Origin: Desulfotignum sp.
GTDB taxonomy: Bacteria > Desulfobacterota > Desulfobacteria > Desulfobacterales > Desulfobacteraceae
Length of the DNA stretch: 33,520 nt
Direction: 5' to 3'
NCBI GenBank assembly: GCA_011389715.1
Contig: JAABTU010000444.1
Location: forward strand, 1 to 33,520
Position numbers and translations under genes: made by a program. The notes beneath the pieces were generated by a model, which saw nothing but the letters and a program-made list of their open reading frames with translations, did not search any database and had not been told where the DNA came from. Of this stretch, positions 15,121 to 23,076 are shown in pieces; positions within the stretch are counted from its first letter, which is position 1, and each line of letters begins with the position of its first letter.

Positions 15121-16113
15121 TTATTCAATTTTTTTCCCCGCAGTTTTTTCAATCCGCTCCATTATCCAGCCGGCAAGAAATTTCCGGGCTGCAGTGCCGG
15201 TATCCTTTCGGATCAGGTGAAGGGACAGTTCTGCCCGGGCCATGGTTTTGTGACCGCCGGCGGAACCGTATTTGGAAAATGCTTCTTTTGCGGTATTGCC
15301 GGCCCCTTTGCGCAGGCCGTCATTTCTGAGAATAATAATCAGTTTGCGCGCCATTACCCCGGAAACAATGGACCAGTTGACCCCGGCAATGGACAAAAAA
15401 AAGTCGGCCACCACCACCAGTTCATCCGGCTTTGAAATTGTTCCGGCATGGTAGAAAACCCGGTTGTTCACCTTCTGTCTTTTTTTGATGGCGTTTCCCA
15501 GAAAATCCAGGTCTTCGTCTGTGAAAAACGCCCGCTCCACCTTGGTGACGATATTGTTGTCGGCAAATTTATACAGATACTGAAATGCCCGGATATCCTT
15601 GATGGTAGCCTGGCGGGTGAAATCTGCGGTATCGGTTTTAATGCCCATCATCAGGGCAGCTGCCAGTTTGGGAGATGGCTTGATCTTCCAGGATTTCAAG
15701 TATTCGCAAAGGATGGTGGAACAGGCCCCGTATCCGGGTCTGATATCTGTATAGGCTGCATCAGCAGAGGACACCGGATGGTGATCGATAATGGCGGTAT
15801 AGGTGTTGCCGGAAAATGCCGCATTGTGGTCCGGCTGGGAGTCCACAATGATGAAATTGTCAAACTGGGTCTTGTCCACAGAGGCAAGATCCACCAGTCC
15901 GGATTCTACGAGCTGGATCAATGTCAGGTTGTCCGGTCGGCTGATCCGGTTGAAATGGGCTATGGCCACTTCTGATACCCTGCGCCACAACAGGCGCTTG
16001 ACCGCCATGGCAGAGGCAATGGCATCCGGATCTGCATTGATGATCACCAATACTTTTGCATTGGTTTTGAACTGCTTGAAAAACCGTTTGATATTTTCCC
16101 TGTTGCTGCTCAT
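15121..16113 (-). CDS. DHH-family phosphoesterase (NrnA/RecJ-like)
   Basis: A 330-residue cytoplasmic metal-dependent phosphoesterase. DHH motifs are INADPDAIASAMAVKRL near 30, IIVDSQP near 90 and IIDHHPVSSAD near 110. The C-terminal DHHA1-type domain ends with the substrate-binding YGSAGGHKTMARAEL. Such proteins degrade short oligoribonucleotides or 3'-phosphoadenosine 5'-phosphate, the latter being a by-product of sulfur metabolism, or cyclic dinucleotides. I chose the ATG at 16113 because it overlaps the stop of the upstream membrane protein gene (ATGA), which suggests coupling. The substrate cannot be told from sequence. Confidence 0.88.
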   Translation of the reverse strand: MSSNRENIKRFFKQFKTNAKVLVIINADPDAIASAMAVKRLLWRRVSEVAIAHFNRISRPDNLTLIQLVESGLVDLASVDKTQFDNFIIVDSQPDHNAAFSGNTYTAIIDHHPVSSADAAYTDIRPGYGACSTILCEYLKSWKIKPSPKLAAALMMGIKTDTADFTRQATIKDIRAFQYLYKFADNNIVTKVERAFFTDEDLDFLGNAIKKRQKVNNRVFYHAGTISKPDELVVVADFFLSIAGVNWSIVSGVMARKLIIILRNDGLRKGAGNTAKEAFSKYGSAGGHKTMARAELSLHLIRKDTGTAARKFLAGWIMERIEKTAGKKIE

Positions 16114-17213
16114 AAAGGCATCTTTTGTGTATGGTTGCTGCTGAAAAACAAAACAAGTGTAATAAAAGCATACCCCATAATGGCCAGAATGGCAAACCAC
16201 CCGTAAAATACCCCCAAAGGTGCCAGGACAATGGCGGTAAGCCAGTGGACGAAAATCACCGTGGGGGAATGCAGATGGATGGGAAAATCCTCAAACCGGC
16301 AGATAACAGCCAGGCCGCAGAGGTTCCAACCGTACAGGGAGGCAAATACATGCAGGTGCAGCAGCCATTTGGTTCTCTGGGGATCGTAACTGTCGGACAT
16401 CTGGAAAAAAATATAGGCGATCCCTGTGATGGCGGTAACGATCAGAAACCCGATGCCCGAGGTCAGAAACAGTTTCTGCTGCATGGATTTGGCAAAGGTG
16501 TAATACAGATAAAACACCACCACCACGGCGGCAAACAGGGCAGATGTCACAAAAATCTGGGGGATGAACCGCTCCATCAGGATAAACACAAAAAAAATGA
16601 TCACCCCCAGGGTGATGGTCCAGAAGCACAGCTCCATGAACACCTTATACCCGGAACCTTCAATATCTTTGAGCATGGAAAATACAAGGGACAAGGTGAC
16701 CAATGACAAGGGAAATGAAAAGCCCAGAAAAAAAGTGTTCAGCACCAGTTTTTCCATATATACCCAGTGAAAATATTCATTGTTCAAGATTACCGCAGAG
16801 GCCATGCCGATGCCGGTGGACAAACACAGCAAAGATGCATGGTGAAATTTTTGCGACACAGGCACCGCTTTTTGGAAAAAATCTTCGGGAAGCCAGGAAA
16901 ATGCATCGACCCGAACCTTTTCCACCAGCAGACACAAAAAAAAGGACACCACAAGGGTCACAGGATACAGTTCCAAAAAAGCCGAAAATGCATAGACCAG
17001 AGAGCCGGCAAAAAACAGCCGTACTGTACCGGACACCTGTTTTTCTCCCTGTGTGTAGTAGAGCAGAATGGACCCGCCCGTGCACAGGTTGAACAAAAAG
17101 ATGTGCAGGCGTTCAAAGCTGAAATGCTGCAAAGGAAAATAGATATGGATAAACCCGAAAATCAGGGCGGTTATCATCAAAAAAGAAAACAATAATTTTA
17201 ACGGTGCTGTCAT
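16110..17213 (-). CDS. polytopic membrane protein of unknown function
   Basis: A 367-residue, strongly hydrophobic protein with about 10-11 predicted membrane segments. Conserved-looking polar positions lie in KFHHASLLCL, KWLLHLHVFASLYGWNLCGL and FVHWLTAIVLAPLG. The several His within or next to membrane helices recall proteins that bind haem or metal, but I do not recognise the family. It overlaps the DHH gene downstream by four bases. Confidence 0.8.
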   Translation of the reverse strand: MTAPLKLLFSFLMITALIFGFIHIYFPLQHFSFERLHIFLFNLCTGGSILLYYTQGEKQVSGTVRLFFAGSLVYAFSAFLELYPVTLVVSFFLCLLVEKVRVDAFSWLPEDFFQKAVPVSQKFHHASLLCLSTGIGMASAVILNNEYFHWVYMEKLVLNTFFLGFSFPLSLVTLSLVFSMLKDIEGSGYKVFMELCFWTITLGVIIFFVFILMERFIPQIFVTSALFAAVVVVFYLYYTFAKSMQQKLFLTSGIGFLIVTAITGIAYIFFQMSDSYDPQRTKWLLHLHVFASLYGWNLCGLAVICRFEDFPIHLHSPTVIFVHWLTAIVLAPLGVFYGWFAILAIMGYAFITLVLFFSSNHTQKMPL

Positions 17214-17231
17214 GAAAATAATCCGTATTTG

Positions 17232-17261
17232 TCAGGTCATGGGTTATCAGGTCATGGGTTT
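17232..17261. repeat. 15-base tandem duplication
   Basis: TCAGGTCATGGGTTA (17232-17246) is followed directly by TCAGGTCATGGGTTT (17247-17261), identical in 14 of 15 bases. It fills the space between the membrane protein gene and the stop of the epimerase gene. Confidence 0.7.
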
Positions 17262-18628
17262 CACCGGCCCAGCAGATGCCTGAGGGCAGGCGCCAGTGTA
17301 TCGTGCTGAAATACAAATCCTGCGTCCAGCAGTTTTTCGGGCTTCACCCTGGCACTGGTCATCAGGGTTTCTTTGCCCATATCTCCCCAGAGCAGGGCTG
17401 CGGCCCAACCGGGAATCACAAAAAATGCCGGCCGGGATACCACCCGGCCCAGGGTCCTTGTAAACTCCCGGTTGGTAACGGCATGGGGTGCTGTCAGGTT
17501 AACCGGGCCTTGTATTGCACTGTTTTCCAGGATGTGCAGAATGCCGCCAAGGGTATCATCCATGCTGATCCAGCTCATGTACTGGTGTCCGGAACCAAGC
17601 CGGGCACCGCACCCGGATATGAATGCGGGCATCATCCGGGCCAGGGCACCACCGGCCGGGGTCAGCACCACGCCGATGCGCAGCTGAACAGTTCGGATAC
17701 CGGCTTCTTCTGCCGGTAAAGAAGCCTGTTCCCACCTGTGGCAGACCCGGGAAATAAAAGAGTCCCCCATGGCAGATCCCTCGGTGAGAACTGCATCCTG
17801 TCCTTCCCCGTAAAATCCGATGGCAGATGATGAAATAAACACAGACGGTCTGCGGTCCATGGCAGCCATTTTTTCCACCAGCAGCATGGTGGGATGAATC
17901 CGGGAGTCAATGATCTTCTGTTTTTGTTTTTGGGTCCATTTTCCCCGGGAAATATCCACGCCGTTGAGGCTGATGACGGCATCCACAGGCCCGGCTGCCG
18001 CCATGTCCAGAATACCCTTGTCAGGATCCCAGAACATTTCATCTGCTGCCAGATCATTGCTGCGGCGCACCAGGCGGATCACCTCATGGCCGCAGGTGCG
18101 CAAAAATGGCACCAGCATGGAGCCGATGGTACCGGATGCCCCTGACACCAGAATCCGCTGGCGCTTGACCTTGTCTGCATAGTGGGTCAGATCATATGCC
18201 AACACCCGGTGCCGGTAGTCAAATATCCGACCCAGCTCTTTGTGCACATGGCCGTAAAAGGGGCGGGCCAAAAACCCCATGGGCAGCTGCCAGGCCACCT
18301 GATCCTCCATGATGGCGCTTTTCCGGCCGTCAGGAGAAAAAAGATGGGTGTGCTCCCATCTGGCAAACGGACCCTTTGTCTGCCGGTCCTTGAACAGTCG
18401 GTTTTCATGAAAATCTATGTGCTCAGCCTCCCAGTCCATGGGAATGCCCAGCACCCGCATGTCAAACCCCACCCGTACCCCTTTGTCGATCCCGCTGCCC
18501 TGGCGCCACTTGAGTCTGAGCGGGGCCCAGGGAGGAGTGAGCCGCATGATGGCGCCGTCTCTGGCATGCCAGGCAAACAATTGCTCCACCGGGGCATCTA
18601 TTCTGGACTGTTTTGTAAATACCTGCAT
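17261..18628 (-). CDS. SRPBCC domain fused to TIGR01777-family NAD-dependent epimerase
   Basis: A 455-residue protein. Residues about 1-150 form an SRPBCC/polyketide-cyclase-like ligand-binding domain, recognisable by FTKQSRIDAPVEQLFAWH at the start and WEHTHLF and MEDQVAWQLP later. From about 158 a Rossmann fold begins with ILVSGASGTIGSMLVPFL, followed by DAVISLNGVDIS, VFISSSAIGFYG and RIGVVLTPAGGALARMMP. The C-terminal part (about 385-455) is the DUF1731 domain (REFTRTLGRVVSRPAFFVIP). The family (YfcH/SulA-like) has unknown substrates. A shorter paralogue lacking the first domain is encoded at 31073-31990. It is divergent from the rubredoxin-roo operon. Confidence 0.87.
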   Translation of the reverse strand: MQVFTKQSRIDAPVEQLFAWHARDGAIMRLTPPWAPLRLKWRQGSGIDKGVRVGFDMRVLGIPMDWEAEHIDFHENRLFKDRQTKGPFARWEHTHLFSPDGRKSAIMEDQVAWQLPMGFLARPFYGHVHKELGRIFDYRHRVLAYDLTHYADKVKRQRILVSGASGTIGSMLVPFLRTCGHEVIRLVRRSNDLAADEMFWDPDKGILDMAAAGPVDAVISLNGVDISRGKWTQKQKQKIIDSRIHPTMLLVEKMAAMDRRPSVFISSSAIGFYGEGQDAVLTEGSAMGDSFISRVCHRWEQASLPAEEAGIRTVQLRIGVVLTPAGGALARMMPAFISGCGARLGSGHQYMSWISMDDTLGGILHILENSAIQGPVNLTAPHAVTNREFTRTLGRVVSRPAFFVIPGWAAALLWGDMGKETLMTSARVKPEKLLDAGFVFQHDTLAPALRHLLGR

Positions 18629-18670
18629 ATGCTGTATTTTCCCAAATCATCATTGATTTTACCCAGGGTA

Positions 18671-18683
18671 TATTATAATAATA
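18671..18683. promoter_or_regulatory. AT-rich palindrome upstream of the rubredoxin-roo operon
   Basis: TATTAT-A-ATAATA is a perfect 6-base inverted repeat in the divergent intergenic region. Its left part TTATAAT matches half of a PerR box, but the other half does not, so operator function is only a suggestion. Confidence 0.3.
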
Positions 18684-18842
18684 GTCTTAAAAGTGAAAAC
18701 TTTTTTTATCATTTGCCGTGTTCTGTTTTCAGGCACACTCTTTGCAATAAAATTTTGATACGTCCATATGGTTTTTGGCAATGGGCCGACAGCCTGGACA
18801 ACAACAGGAAAAAAACAATCGCTAATGAATGGAGGAGTAAAA

Positions 18843-19001
18843 ATGGACAAATGGGAATGCCCGTGCGGATATGTATATGACCCGGAAGAAGGAGATATGG
18901 ACAATGGCATCGAACCGGGCACTGCCTGGGAAGATCTGCCTGAATCCTGGGTCTGCCCCCTTTGCGGTGCGGAACAGGAATATTTTGAAAAAGTGGAATA
19001 A
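18843..19001 (+). CDS. rub: rubredoxin with C-x-C first motif
   Basis: A 52-residue one-iron electron carrier, preceded by GGAGG. The fold markers [28 protein letters not shown] and CPLCGA are present. The second iron-binding pair is standard (C-P-L-C). The first reads [10 protein letters not shown], with one residue between the cysteines instead of two, so one position is missing from the usual C-x-x-C-G-Y loop. It is followed after 11 bases by the roo gene, so it is the expected electron donor to that oxygen reductase. Confidence 0.93.
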   Translation: MDKWECPCGYVYDPEEGDMDNGIEPGTAWEDLPESWVCPLCGAEQEYFEKVE

Positions 19002-19012
19002 CCGGAGGTCCC

Positions 19013-20212
19013 ATGTTTAAACCCGTTACGATTGCAGAAGGGATCTATTCGGTGGGGTGCCGGGACTGGGATATCCGTGATTTTCACGGGTATTCCACCT
19101 ATGAAGGCACCTCATACAATGCCTTTCTGGTGCAGGGGGAAAAAAATATCCTCATTGACACGGTGAAGTCAGGTTTTGGAGAGGAGATGCTGGCCAATAT
19201 CAGCCGCATCATGGATCCGAAAAAAATCGATGCCGTTATCAGTAACCATACGGAAATGGACCATTCAGGAACAATCCCCCTGGTAATGCACAGAATCGGA
19301 GAAGACAAGCCCCTGTATTGTTCCAAAATGGGGGCCAAAAACCTGAAAAGCCATTATAAAAAAGACTACAACTATCAGGTGGTGGGATCAGGAGAAACGC
19401 TCACACTGGGGAACCGGACATTTACCTTTCTGGAGACCCGGATGCTGCACTGGCCGGATTCCATGTTCACCTACATGCCTGATGAGAAAATTTTATTTTC
19501 CAGTGATGCCTTTGGCCAGCACTATGCAGGGGACAAATTCTTTGATGATGAAATCGGAGAGGAGATCATGCCCCATGCCCGCAAGTATTATGCCAATATC
19601 CTGCTGCATTTTTCTCCCCGGGTACAGGCCCTGCTGGCGGATGTGGCCAAAATGAACCTGGATATTGGCATGATATGTCCGGATCACGGCATCATATGGC
19701 GCAAAGACCCCGCAAAAATCATCACCGCCTACGACCAGTGGTCCCGGCAGGAACCCGCAAAAAAGGCATTGGTAATTTTTGATTCCATGTGGGAAAGCAC
19801 CGCCAAAATGGCCCGGGCCATCACCAGCGGCATTGAATCGGAAGAGGTACATGTACGGCTGATGAATACCCGCAAATGGCACAGATCCGACATCATGACC
19901 GAGGTGCTGGATGCCGGCGCACTGGCTGTGGGGTCCCCTACCCTCAACAATGGTATTTTCCCGGTAATTGCAGACGTCATGACCTATATTAAAGGGTTGC
20001 GGCCCCAGAACAAAATTGCTGCCGCTTTTGGTTCCTACGGCTGGAGCGGTGAGGCGGTCAAGATATTGAACAAAGAGTTTGAAGAAATGAAATGGGACAT
20101 GGTCAGTGACGGTGTCAAGGTGCTCTATGTGCCGGATGCTTCTGATCTGGAGCGCTGCTTTGACCTGGGCGTTACTCTGGCGAAAACCCTGAAGGTAAAA
20201 CTGTCGGAATAA
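19013..20212 (+). CDS. roo: rubredoxin:oxygen oxidoreductase (flavodiiron protein)
   Basis: A 399-residue cytoplasmic flavodiiron protein that reduces O2 to water (and often NO) with electrons from rubredoxin. The metallo-beta-lactamase-like domain has the diiron ligands His79, Glu81, Asp83 and His84 in HTEMDHSG, His146 in LHWPDS, Asp165 in SSDAFG and a later His in CPDHG near 226. All are at the positions known from the Desulfovibrio gigas enzyme. The flavodoxin domain starts about 255 (ALVIFDSMWESTAKMA) with the FMN loops SPTLNNG and FGSYGWSGEA. The ribosome-binding site GGAGG is clear. It forms an operon with the rubredoxin gene. Confidence 0.96.
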   Translation: MFKPVTIAEGIYSVGCRDWDIRDFHGYSTYEGTSYNAFLVQGEKNILIDTVKSGFGEEMLANISRIMDPKKIDAVISNHTEMDHSGTIPLVMHRIGEDKPLYCSKMGAKNLKSHYKKDYNYQVVGSGETLTLGNRTFTFLETRMLHWPDSMFTYMPDEKILFSSDAFGQHYAGDKFFDDEIGEEIMPHARKYYANILLHFSPRVQALLADVAKMNLDIGMICPDHGIIWRKDPAKIITAYDQWSRQEPAKKALVIFDSMWESTAKMARAITSGIESEEVHVRLMNTRKWHRSDIMTEVLDAGALAVGSPTLNNGIFPVIADVMTYIKGLRPQNKIAAAFGSYGWSGEAVKILNKEFEEMKWDMVSDGVKVLYVPDASDLERCFDLGVTLAKTLKVKLSE

Positions 20213-20239
20213 CACCCATGCCCTTACGGGCATAACAAA

Positions 20240-20344
20240 ATATGAAAGCTTTTAGCTGTTAGCCCGTAGAAACCAGCAGGGGAAAATTTGCAATTGGTTA
20301 CTGGAAACTGATAACTGAGTACTGGCGGCTGACGGCTTTCATAT
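20240..20344 (+). repeat. heptad-patterned imperfect palindrome, copy 1
   Basis: A 105-base element with perfect 10-base inverted ends, ATATGAAAGC (20240-20249) and GCTTTCATAT (20335-20344). Inward, the left arm runs in 7-base steps of the type TTTAGCT-GTTAGCC and the right arm in steps of the type AACTGAT-AACTGAG. The two arms pair partly every few bases. A core GGGGAAAATTTGCAATTGG lies in the middle. A second copy in the same orientation lies at 20848-20953, so the pair brackets the rubrerythrin-like gene. Confidence 0.7.
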
Positions 20345-20373
20345 AAAAACTTGCAACAGGGAGGTACGCAGGC

Positions 20374-20847
20374 ATGGACAATGAATTCACGGCTAACGAT
20401 ATTTTTGACATTGCCATTGAAATTGAACAAAATGGCGCCCGGTTCTACAGGAAATCTGCCAATCTGTTGGACCAGGACATTCACAAACAATTTTTAACTT
20501 CCCTGGCAGACATGGAAGATGCCCATGAGAAAACCTTTGCCGCCATGAAGGCGCAGCTGGACGGTTCAGAAGCGGCAGCCACAGTATTTGATCCGGATGA
20601 TGAAAACACCCGGTATCTCAAGGCCCTGGCAGACACACGGGTATTTTTCCAAAAAGACCAGCCAGAACCCAGCATGAAAGGGATTCTGACCGCAGCCATT
20701 GCCGCGGAAAAAGATTCCATTTCCTTTTACCTGGGCATCAAAGAACTGGTGCCGGAAAAACTGGGAAAATCCAGAGTCCAGGATATTATCAAAGAAGAGA
20801 TGCGCCATATCCAGCTGCTGGCGGGAAAACTCACGGAATTTGCCTGA
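20374..20847 (+). CDS. rubrerythrin-like diiron (ferritin-like) protein without rubredoxin domain
   Basis: A 157-residue four-helix-bundle protein. ExxE/ExxH-type iron-binding sets are visible: IEIEQNGARFY in helix 1, DMEDAHEKTF in helix 2, AAEKDSISFY in helix 3 and KEEMRHIQLL in helix 4. The C-terminal rubredoxin domain of classical rubrerythrin is absent. Proteins of this kind reduce hydrogen peroxide or store iron. The start follows GGGAGG. It lies downstream of roo and between two copies of a repeat, so it may form a separately movable or deletable segment. Confidence 0.88.
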   Translation: MDNEFTANDIFDIAIEIEQNGARFYRKSANLLDQDIHKQFLTSLADMEDAHEKTFAAMKAQLDGSEAAATVFDPDDENTRYLKALADTRVFFQKDQPEPSMKGILTAAIAAEKDSISFYLGIKELVPEKLGKSRVQDIIKEEMRHIQLLAGKLTEFA

Positions 20848-20953
20848 TGAAGCTGTTGGCTGTTAGCTGTTAGCTTTTAGCTGTTAAGGGAAGAATTTGT
20901 AATTGTTTACTGAAAGCTGATTACTGATTACTGACGGCTGTCGGCTTTCATAT
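20848..20953 (+). repeat. heptad-patterned imperfect palindrome, copy 2
   Basis: The second copy of the element at 20240-20344, in the same orientation. It begins at the stop of the rubrerythrin-like gene with steps of TTAGCTG (GTTGGCTGTTAGCTGTTAGC), keeps the core GGGAAGAATTTGTAATTG and ends with the identical GCTTTCATAT (20944-20953). The left end has lost the ATATGAA tip. Differences from copy 1 are scattered, so the copies are not recent duplicates. Confidence 0.68.
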
Positions 20954-20971
20954 AGAAAAAGAACCAGAACA

Positions 20972-21011
20972 AAAGCCCCGGAAACCTTATTTCGGCCTCC
21001 GGGGCTTTTTT
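20972..21011 (+). terminator. intrinsic terminator after the rubrerythrin-like gene
   Basis: AAAGCCCCGGA (20972-20982) and TCCGGGGCTTT (20998-21008) form a perfect 11-base-pair stem, continued by TTT. The A-run on the left side makes it usable also for the convergent desulfoferrodoxin gene. Confidence 0.88.
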
Positions 21012-21117
21012 ACGCAACGTTAAAACTTCCCACCGTCAAAGCAGGACTTCGGCGCTGTTGAGCGGGGTCAGATTTGTGAAAGCTGCGTTTTCAGTACACG
21101 GGTTTATATGACGGGTA

Positions 21118-21498
21118 TCAGGCTTTCCACAGGCCGTGCAGGTTGCAGTATTCCCTGACCACCACTTTGGCGGCATCGGTTTTAAAAGTGGCCTCTGGTG
21201 CGCTGTCCGGGGTCAGCATCTGCCGCTGGACAAACATATTGTCTTCACTTGTCAGCTCGATCCACTGGATATAATGTTCACTGGTCATGGGATGCGCCAC
21301 ACTGCCGACCTTGACCTTGTAGCCGCCTTCAATTTTTTCCACCACCGGCACATGTTTTTCCACGGCCGCATCCACGGTGTTTTCCACCAGCCGTTCCATG
21401 GGTTTGCCGCAGCAGGTGACCGGGGGCTGCTCTCCATGAAGGACCTGCACAATATTGCCACATTTTTCGCACTTGTAAATACCCATTTTTTCTGCCAT
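21118..21498 (-). CDS. dfx: desulfoferrodoxin (two-iron superoxide reductase), copy 2
   Basis: A 126-residue superoxide reductase. Centre I is formed by YKCEKCGN and VTCCGKPM. Centre II is formed by [21 protein letters not shown] and EYCNLHGLW. It shares domain layout and all ligands with copy 1, but differs at many other positions, so it is an older paralogue rather than a recent copy. I chose the ATG at 21498, preceded by AAAGGAG; an ATG 13 codons earlier lacks a site. It converges on the rubrerythrin-like gene and its shared terminator. Confidence 0.95.
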   Translation of the reverse strand: MAEKMGIYKCEKCGNIVQVLHGEQPPVTCCGKPMERLVENTVDAAVEKHVPVVEKIEGGYKVKVGSVAHPMTSEHYIQWIELTSEDNMFVQRQMLTPDSAPEATFKTDAAKVVVREYCNLHGLWKA

Positions 21499-21591
21499 TT
21501 TCGACTCCTTTGCTATGTTTGGGGTTGGATTATTCATGTTCTCATGGCCCGCACGGGGACAGGGGCCATTCTGCGTAACACTATCTTAATT

Positions 21592-21828
21592 TTATATGCC
21601 ATTTGCAAAAATTTTTCCACTTTTATCTGTATGTTCCGGATGGCTGGCCATTAAAATACGGTGCATCCACGCTTTTGCCAGCCGGGTATCATCCTGACTC
21701 ACCTCTCTGAATACTGAGGCAATCTGGAAATATATTTCATTACTGGATTTTTGTGCCCCGTAAAAGCAGGCTGCATGGTGTTCATGTTTTTTTTTATTCT
21801 GCTGTGGTGTTATCTCTTTTTTTGGCAT
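21592..21828 (-). CDS. small hypothetical protein
   Basis: A 78-residue protein starting at 21828 after AAGGA. It has a basic, His-rich N-terminus (NKKKHEHHAACFYGAQ), then a helix-like part (NEIYFQIASVFREVSQDD, RLAKAWMHRILMASHPEH). I recall no family. It lies between the second desulfoferrodoxin and the thioredoxin genes on the same strand, so it may be part of the oxidative-stress group. Confidence 0.6.
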   Translation of the reverse strand: MPKKEITPQQNKKKHEHHAACFYGAQKSSNEIYFQIASVFREVSQDDTRLAKAWMHRILMASHPEHTDKSGKIFANGI

Positions 21829-21954
21829 GGTTCCTTGCCTTTCGGAGGGGTTCACGTTTTTGCATTCACGTTCGTGCATTCACAGCAAACATCAAGCAAA
21901 CATCATGCCAAAAAAGCCCACCCGCGCCCCGGACACTTGCTTGCAGCTTACGTA

Positions 21955-22401
21955 TTACAAAATCTGTGCAATGGCTGCTTCCATCTGTTCTTTTGGCAGC
22001 GCCCCCACCAGGGTGTCCTTCACCTTCCCGTTTTTCACCAGCAGCATGGTGGGAACAGAAGAGATGGCGAAACGCGATCCTGTACCGGGATTTTCATCCA
22101 GATTCAGCTTGGCCACCTTTAACCGGCCCTGGTATTTTTGGGCCAAAGCATCCATGATCGGCCCCACAGCACGGCAGGGCCCGCACCAGGGGGCCCAGCA
22201 GTCCACCAGCACCGGCAGTGTCGAAACCATGACCTCCTGGTGAAAGGTGGCATCAGACACAACCACGGGCTTTCCAAGGGTTTCCATGGAAAGAGGACTG
22301 CCGCATCTGCCGCATTTGGGCCTGTCTTTCATACGTGCCACCGGCACCCGGTTCTTTGCTTGGCAACCGGTGCAGGCAACAATAACTGACTGGGTTTTCA
22401 T
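21955..22401 (-). CDS. trxC: thioredoxin 2 (TrxC-like) with N-terminal zinc ribbon
   Basis: A 148-residue dithiol oxidoreductase of the cytoplasm. The N-terminal zinc ribbon has Cys10-x2-Cys13 and Cys30-x2-Cys33. The thioredoxin fold follows, with the active site WCGPC (Cys73, Cys76) in VDCWAPWCGPC and the cis-Pro loop SSVPTMLL. This layout is that of TrxC, which reduces disulfides and is often induced by oxidative stress. The length is typical. It may receive electrons from the ferredoxin-thioredoxin reductase subunit encoded at 23667. Confidence 0.93.
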   Translation of the reverse strand: MKTQSVIVACTGCQAKNRVPVARMKDRPKCGRCGSPLSMETLGKPVVVSDATFHQEVMVSTLPVLVDCWAPWCGPCRAVGPIMDALAQKYQGRLKVAKLNLDENPGTGSRFAISSVPTMLLVKNGKVKDTLVGALPKEQMEAAIAQIL

Positions 22402-22424
22402 GGCCTCTCCTTTTCATGATTTTC

Positions 22425-22859
22425 CTATATCATGGCGGCAACATTTTTCCCGTATTCCTGGGCGGCTTTTATGCCGCCCCCCACCCAGGCTGCCTTGAGC
22501 ATGAGGGGCCCTTCAGATACCATATTCATCTTGAAAATATGGGTCATGGTATCAAAAATCCGGCCGGCTGCCTCGCCGCTCCATCCGTATGAACCGAATG
22601 AACCACCGGGTTTTCCCGAAAGCTCCGCCCGTTCCGCCATAAACAGCAGCTGCTTCATCGAGGTGATCATCTCCCCGTGATAGGTGGGTGAACCGAAAAT
22701 ATAGGCATCATAGCCTTTGAGATCTTCTTCGTTTTTGATTTCGCTGACCCTTTTAAGTTCTGCATTATGTCCGGATATCCGGATACCTTCGCCGATGATG
22801 TCTGCAATAGCTTTGGTCTCTTCAGACCGGGTTGCATAAACAATCAATACCGTTCCCAT
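22425..22859 (-). CDS. flavodoxin-like FMN protein
   Basis: A 144-residue flavodoxin-fold electron carrier. The phosphate-binding loop is VYATRSEETKAIADII, a departure from the classical T-x-T-G-x-T. The FMN ring loops GSPTYHGE and FGSYGWSGEAAG are clear and closely resemble the flavodoxin domain of Roo. It therefore may be a free-standing relative of that domain rather than a classical flavodoxin. The gene starts after AGGAGG and is followed by the thioredoxin gene after 23 bases. Confidence 0.88.
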   Translation of the reverse strand: MGTVLIVYATRSEETKAIADIIGEGIRISGHNAELKRVSEIKNEEDLKGYDAYIFGSPTYHGEMITSMKQLLFMAERAELSGKPGGSFGSYGWSGEAAGRIFDTMTHIFKMNMVSEGPLMLKAAWVGGGIKAAQEYGKNVAAMI

Positions 22860-22893
22860 GTGTCCTCCTGAAATATGTGTTGTATGTTTGTGA

Positions 22894-23076
22894 TCAAACT
22901 GTAACGACCGCTACCCTGACCGGCTCAGCCCTGTGGGGATCTTCATCCGAAAATCCGGTTTCTGTGTGTTCATTGCCGTCCACCTGCACCAGGCCGGCGC
23001 CGGTGCAGGGAGCAATCCGGGGAGATATACCGTCTTTTGTAAATCTGTACCGCTGATACGTTTCACCCTGAGACAT
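22894..23076 (-). pseudogene. fragment of a 2-oxoacid:ferredoxin oxidoreductase alpha subunit
   Basis: A 60-codon frame whose residues YRFTKDGISPRIAPCTG and GNEHTETGFSDEDPHR match a well-known stretch of KorA/VorA-type alpha subunits (Y-x-x-T-x-DG(I/V)SPR-x-x-P-G, later EHDE-x-G-x-x-(T/S)ED). The full subunit has about 370-570 residues, so only one internal piece remains, with an ATG just before it. No other part of the enzyme is seen on either side. It lies directly upstream of the flavodoxin gene on the same strand and is best read as a relic. The match is from memory of the family. Confidence 0.7.

Noticed and set aside
18671-18690. PerR box before rubredoxin-roo
   Set aside because: Only the TTATAAT half matches the known operator, so I list just an AT-rich palindrome with low confidence.
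20218-20233. Hairpin ATGCCC/GGGCAT after roo as a terminator
   Set aside because: The stem is only six pairs and no T-run follows.
21059-21078. GCGGGGTCAGATTTG, similar to a sequence often seen beside Y1-type transposase elements
   Set aside because: Too short, and no transposase or second copy is seen in the window.
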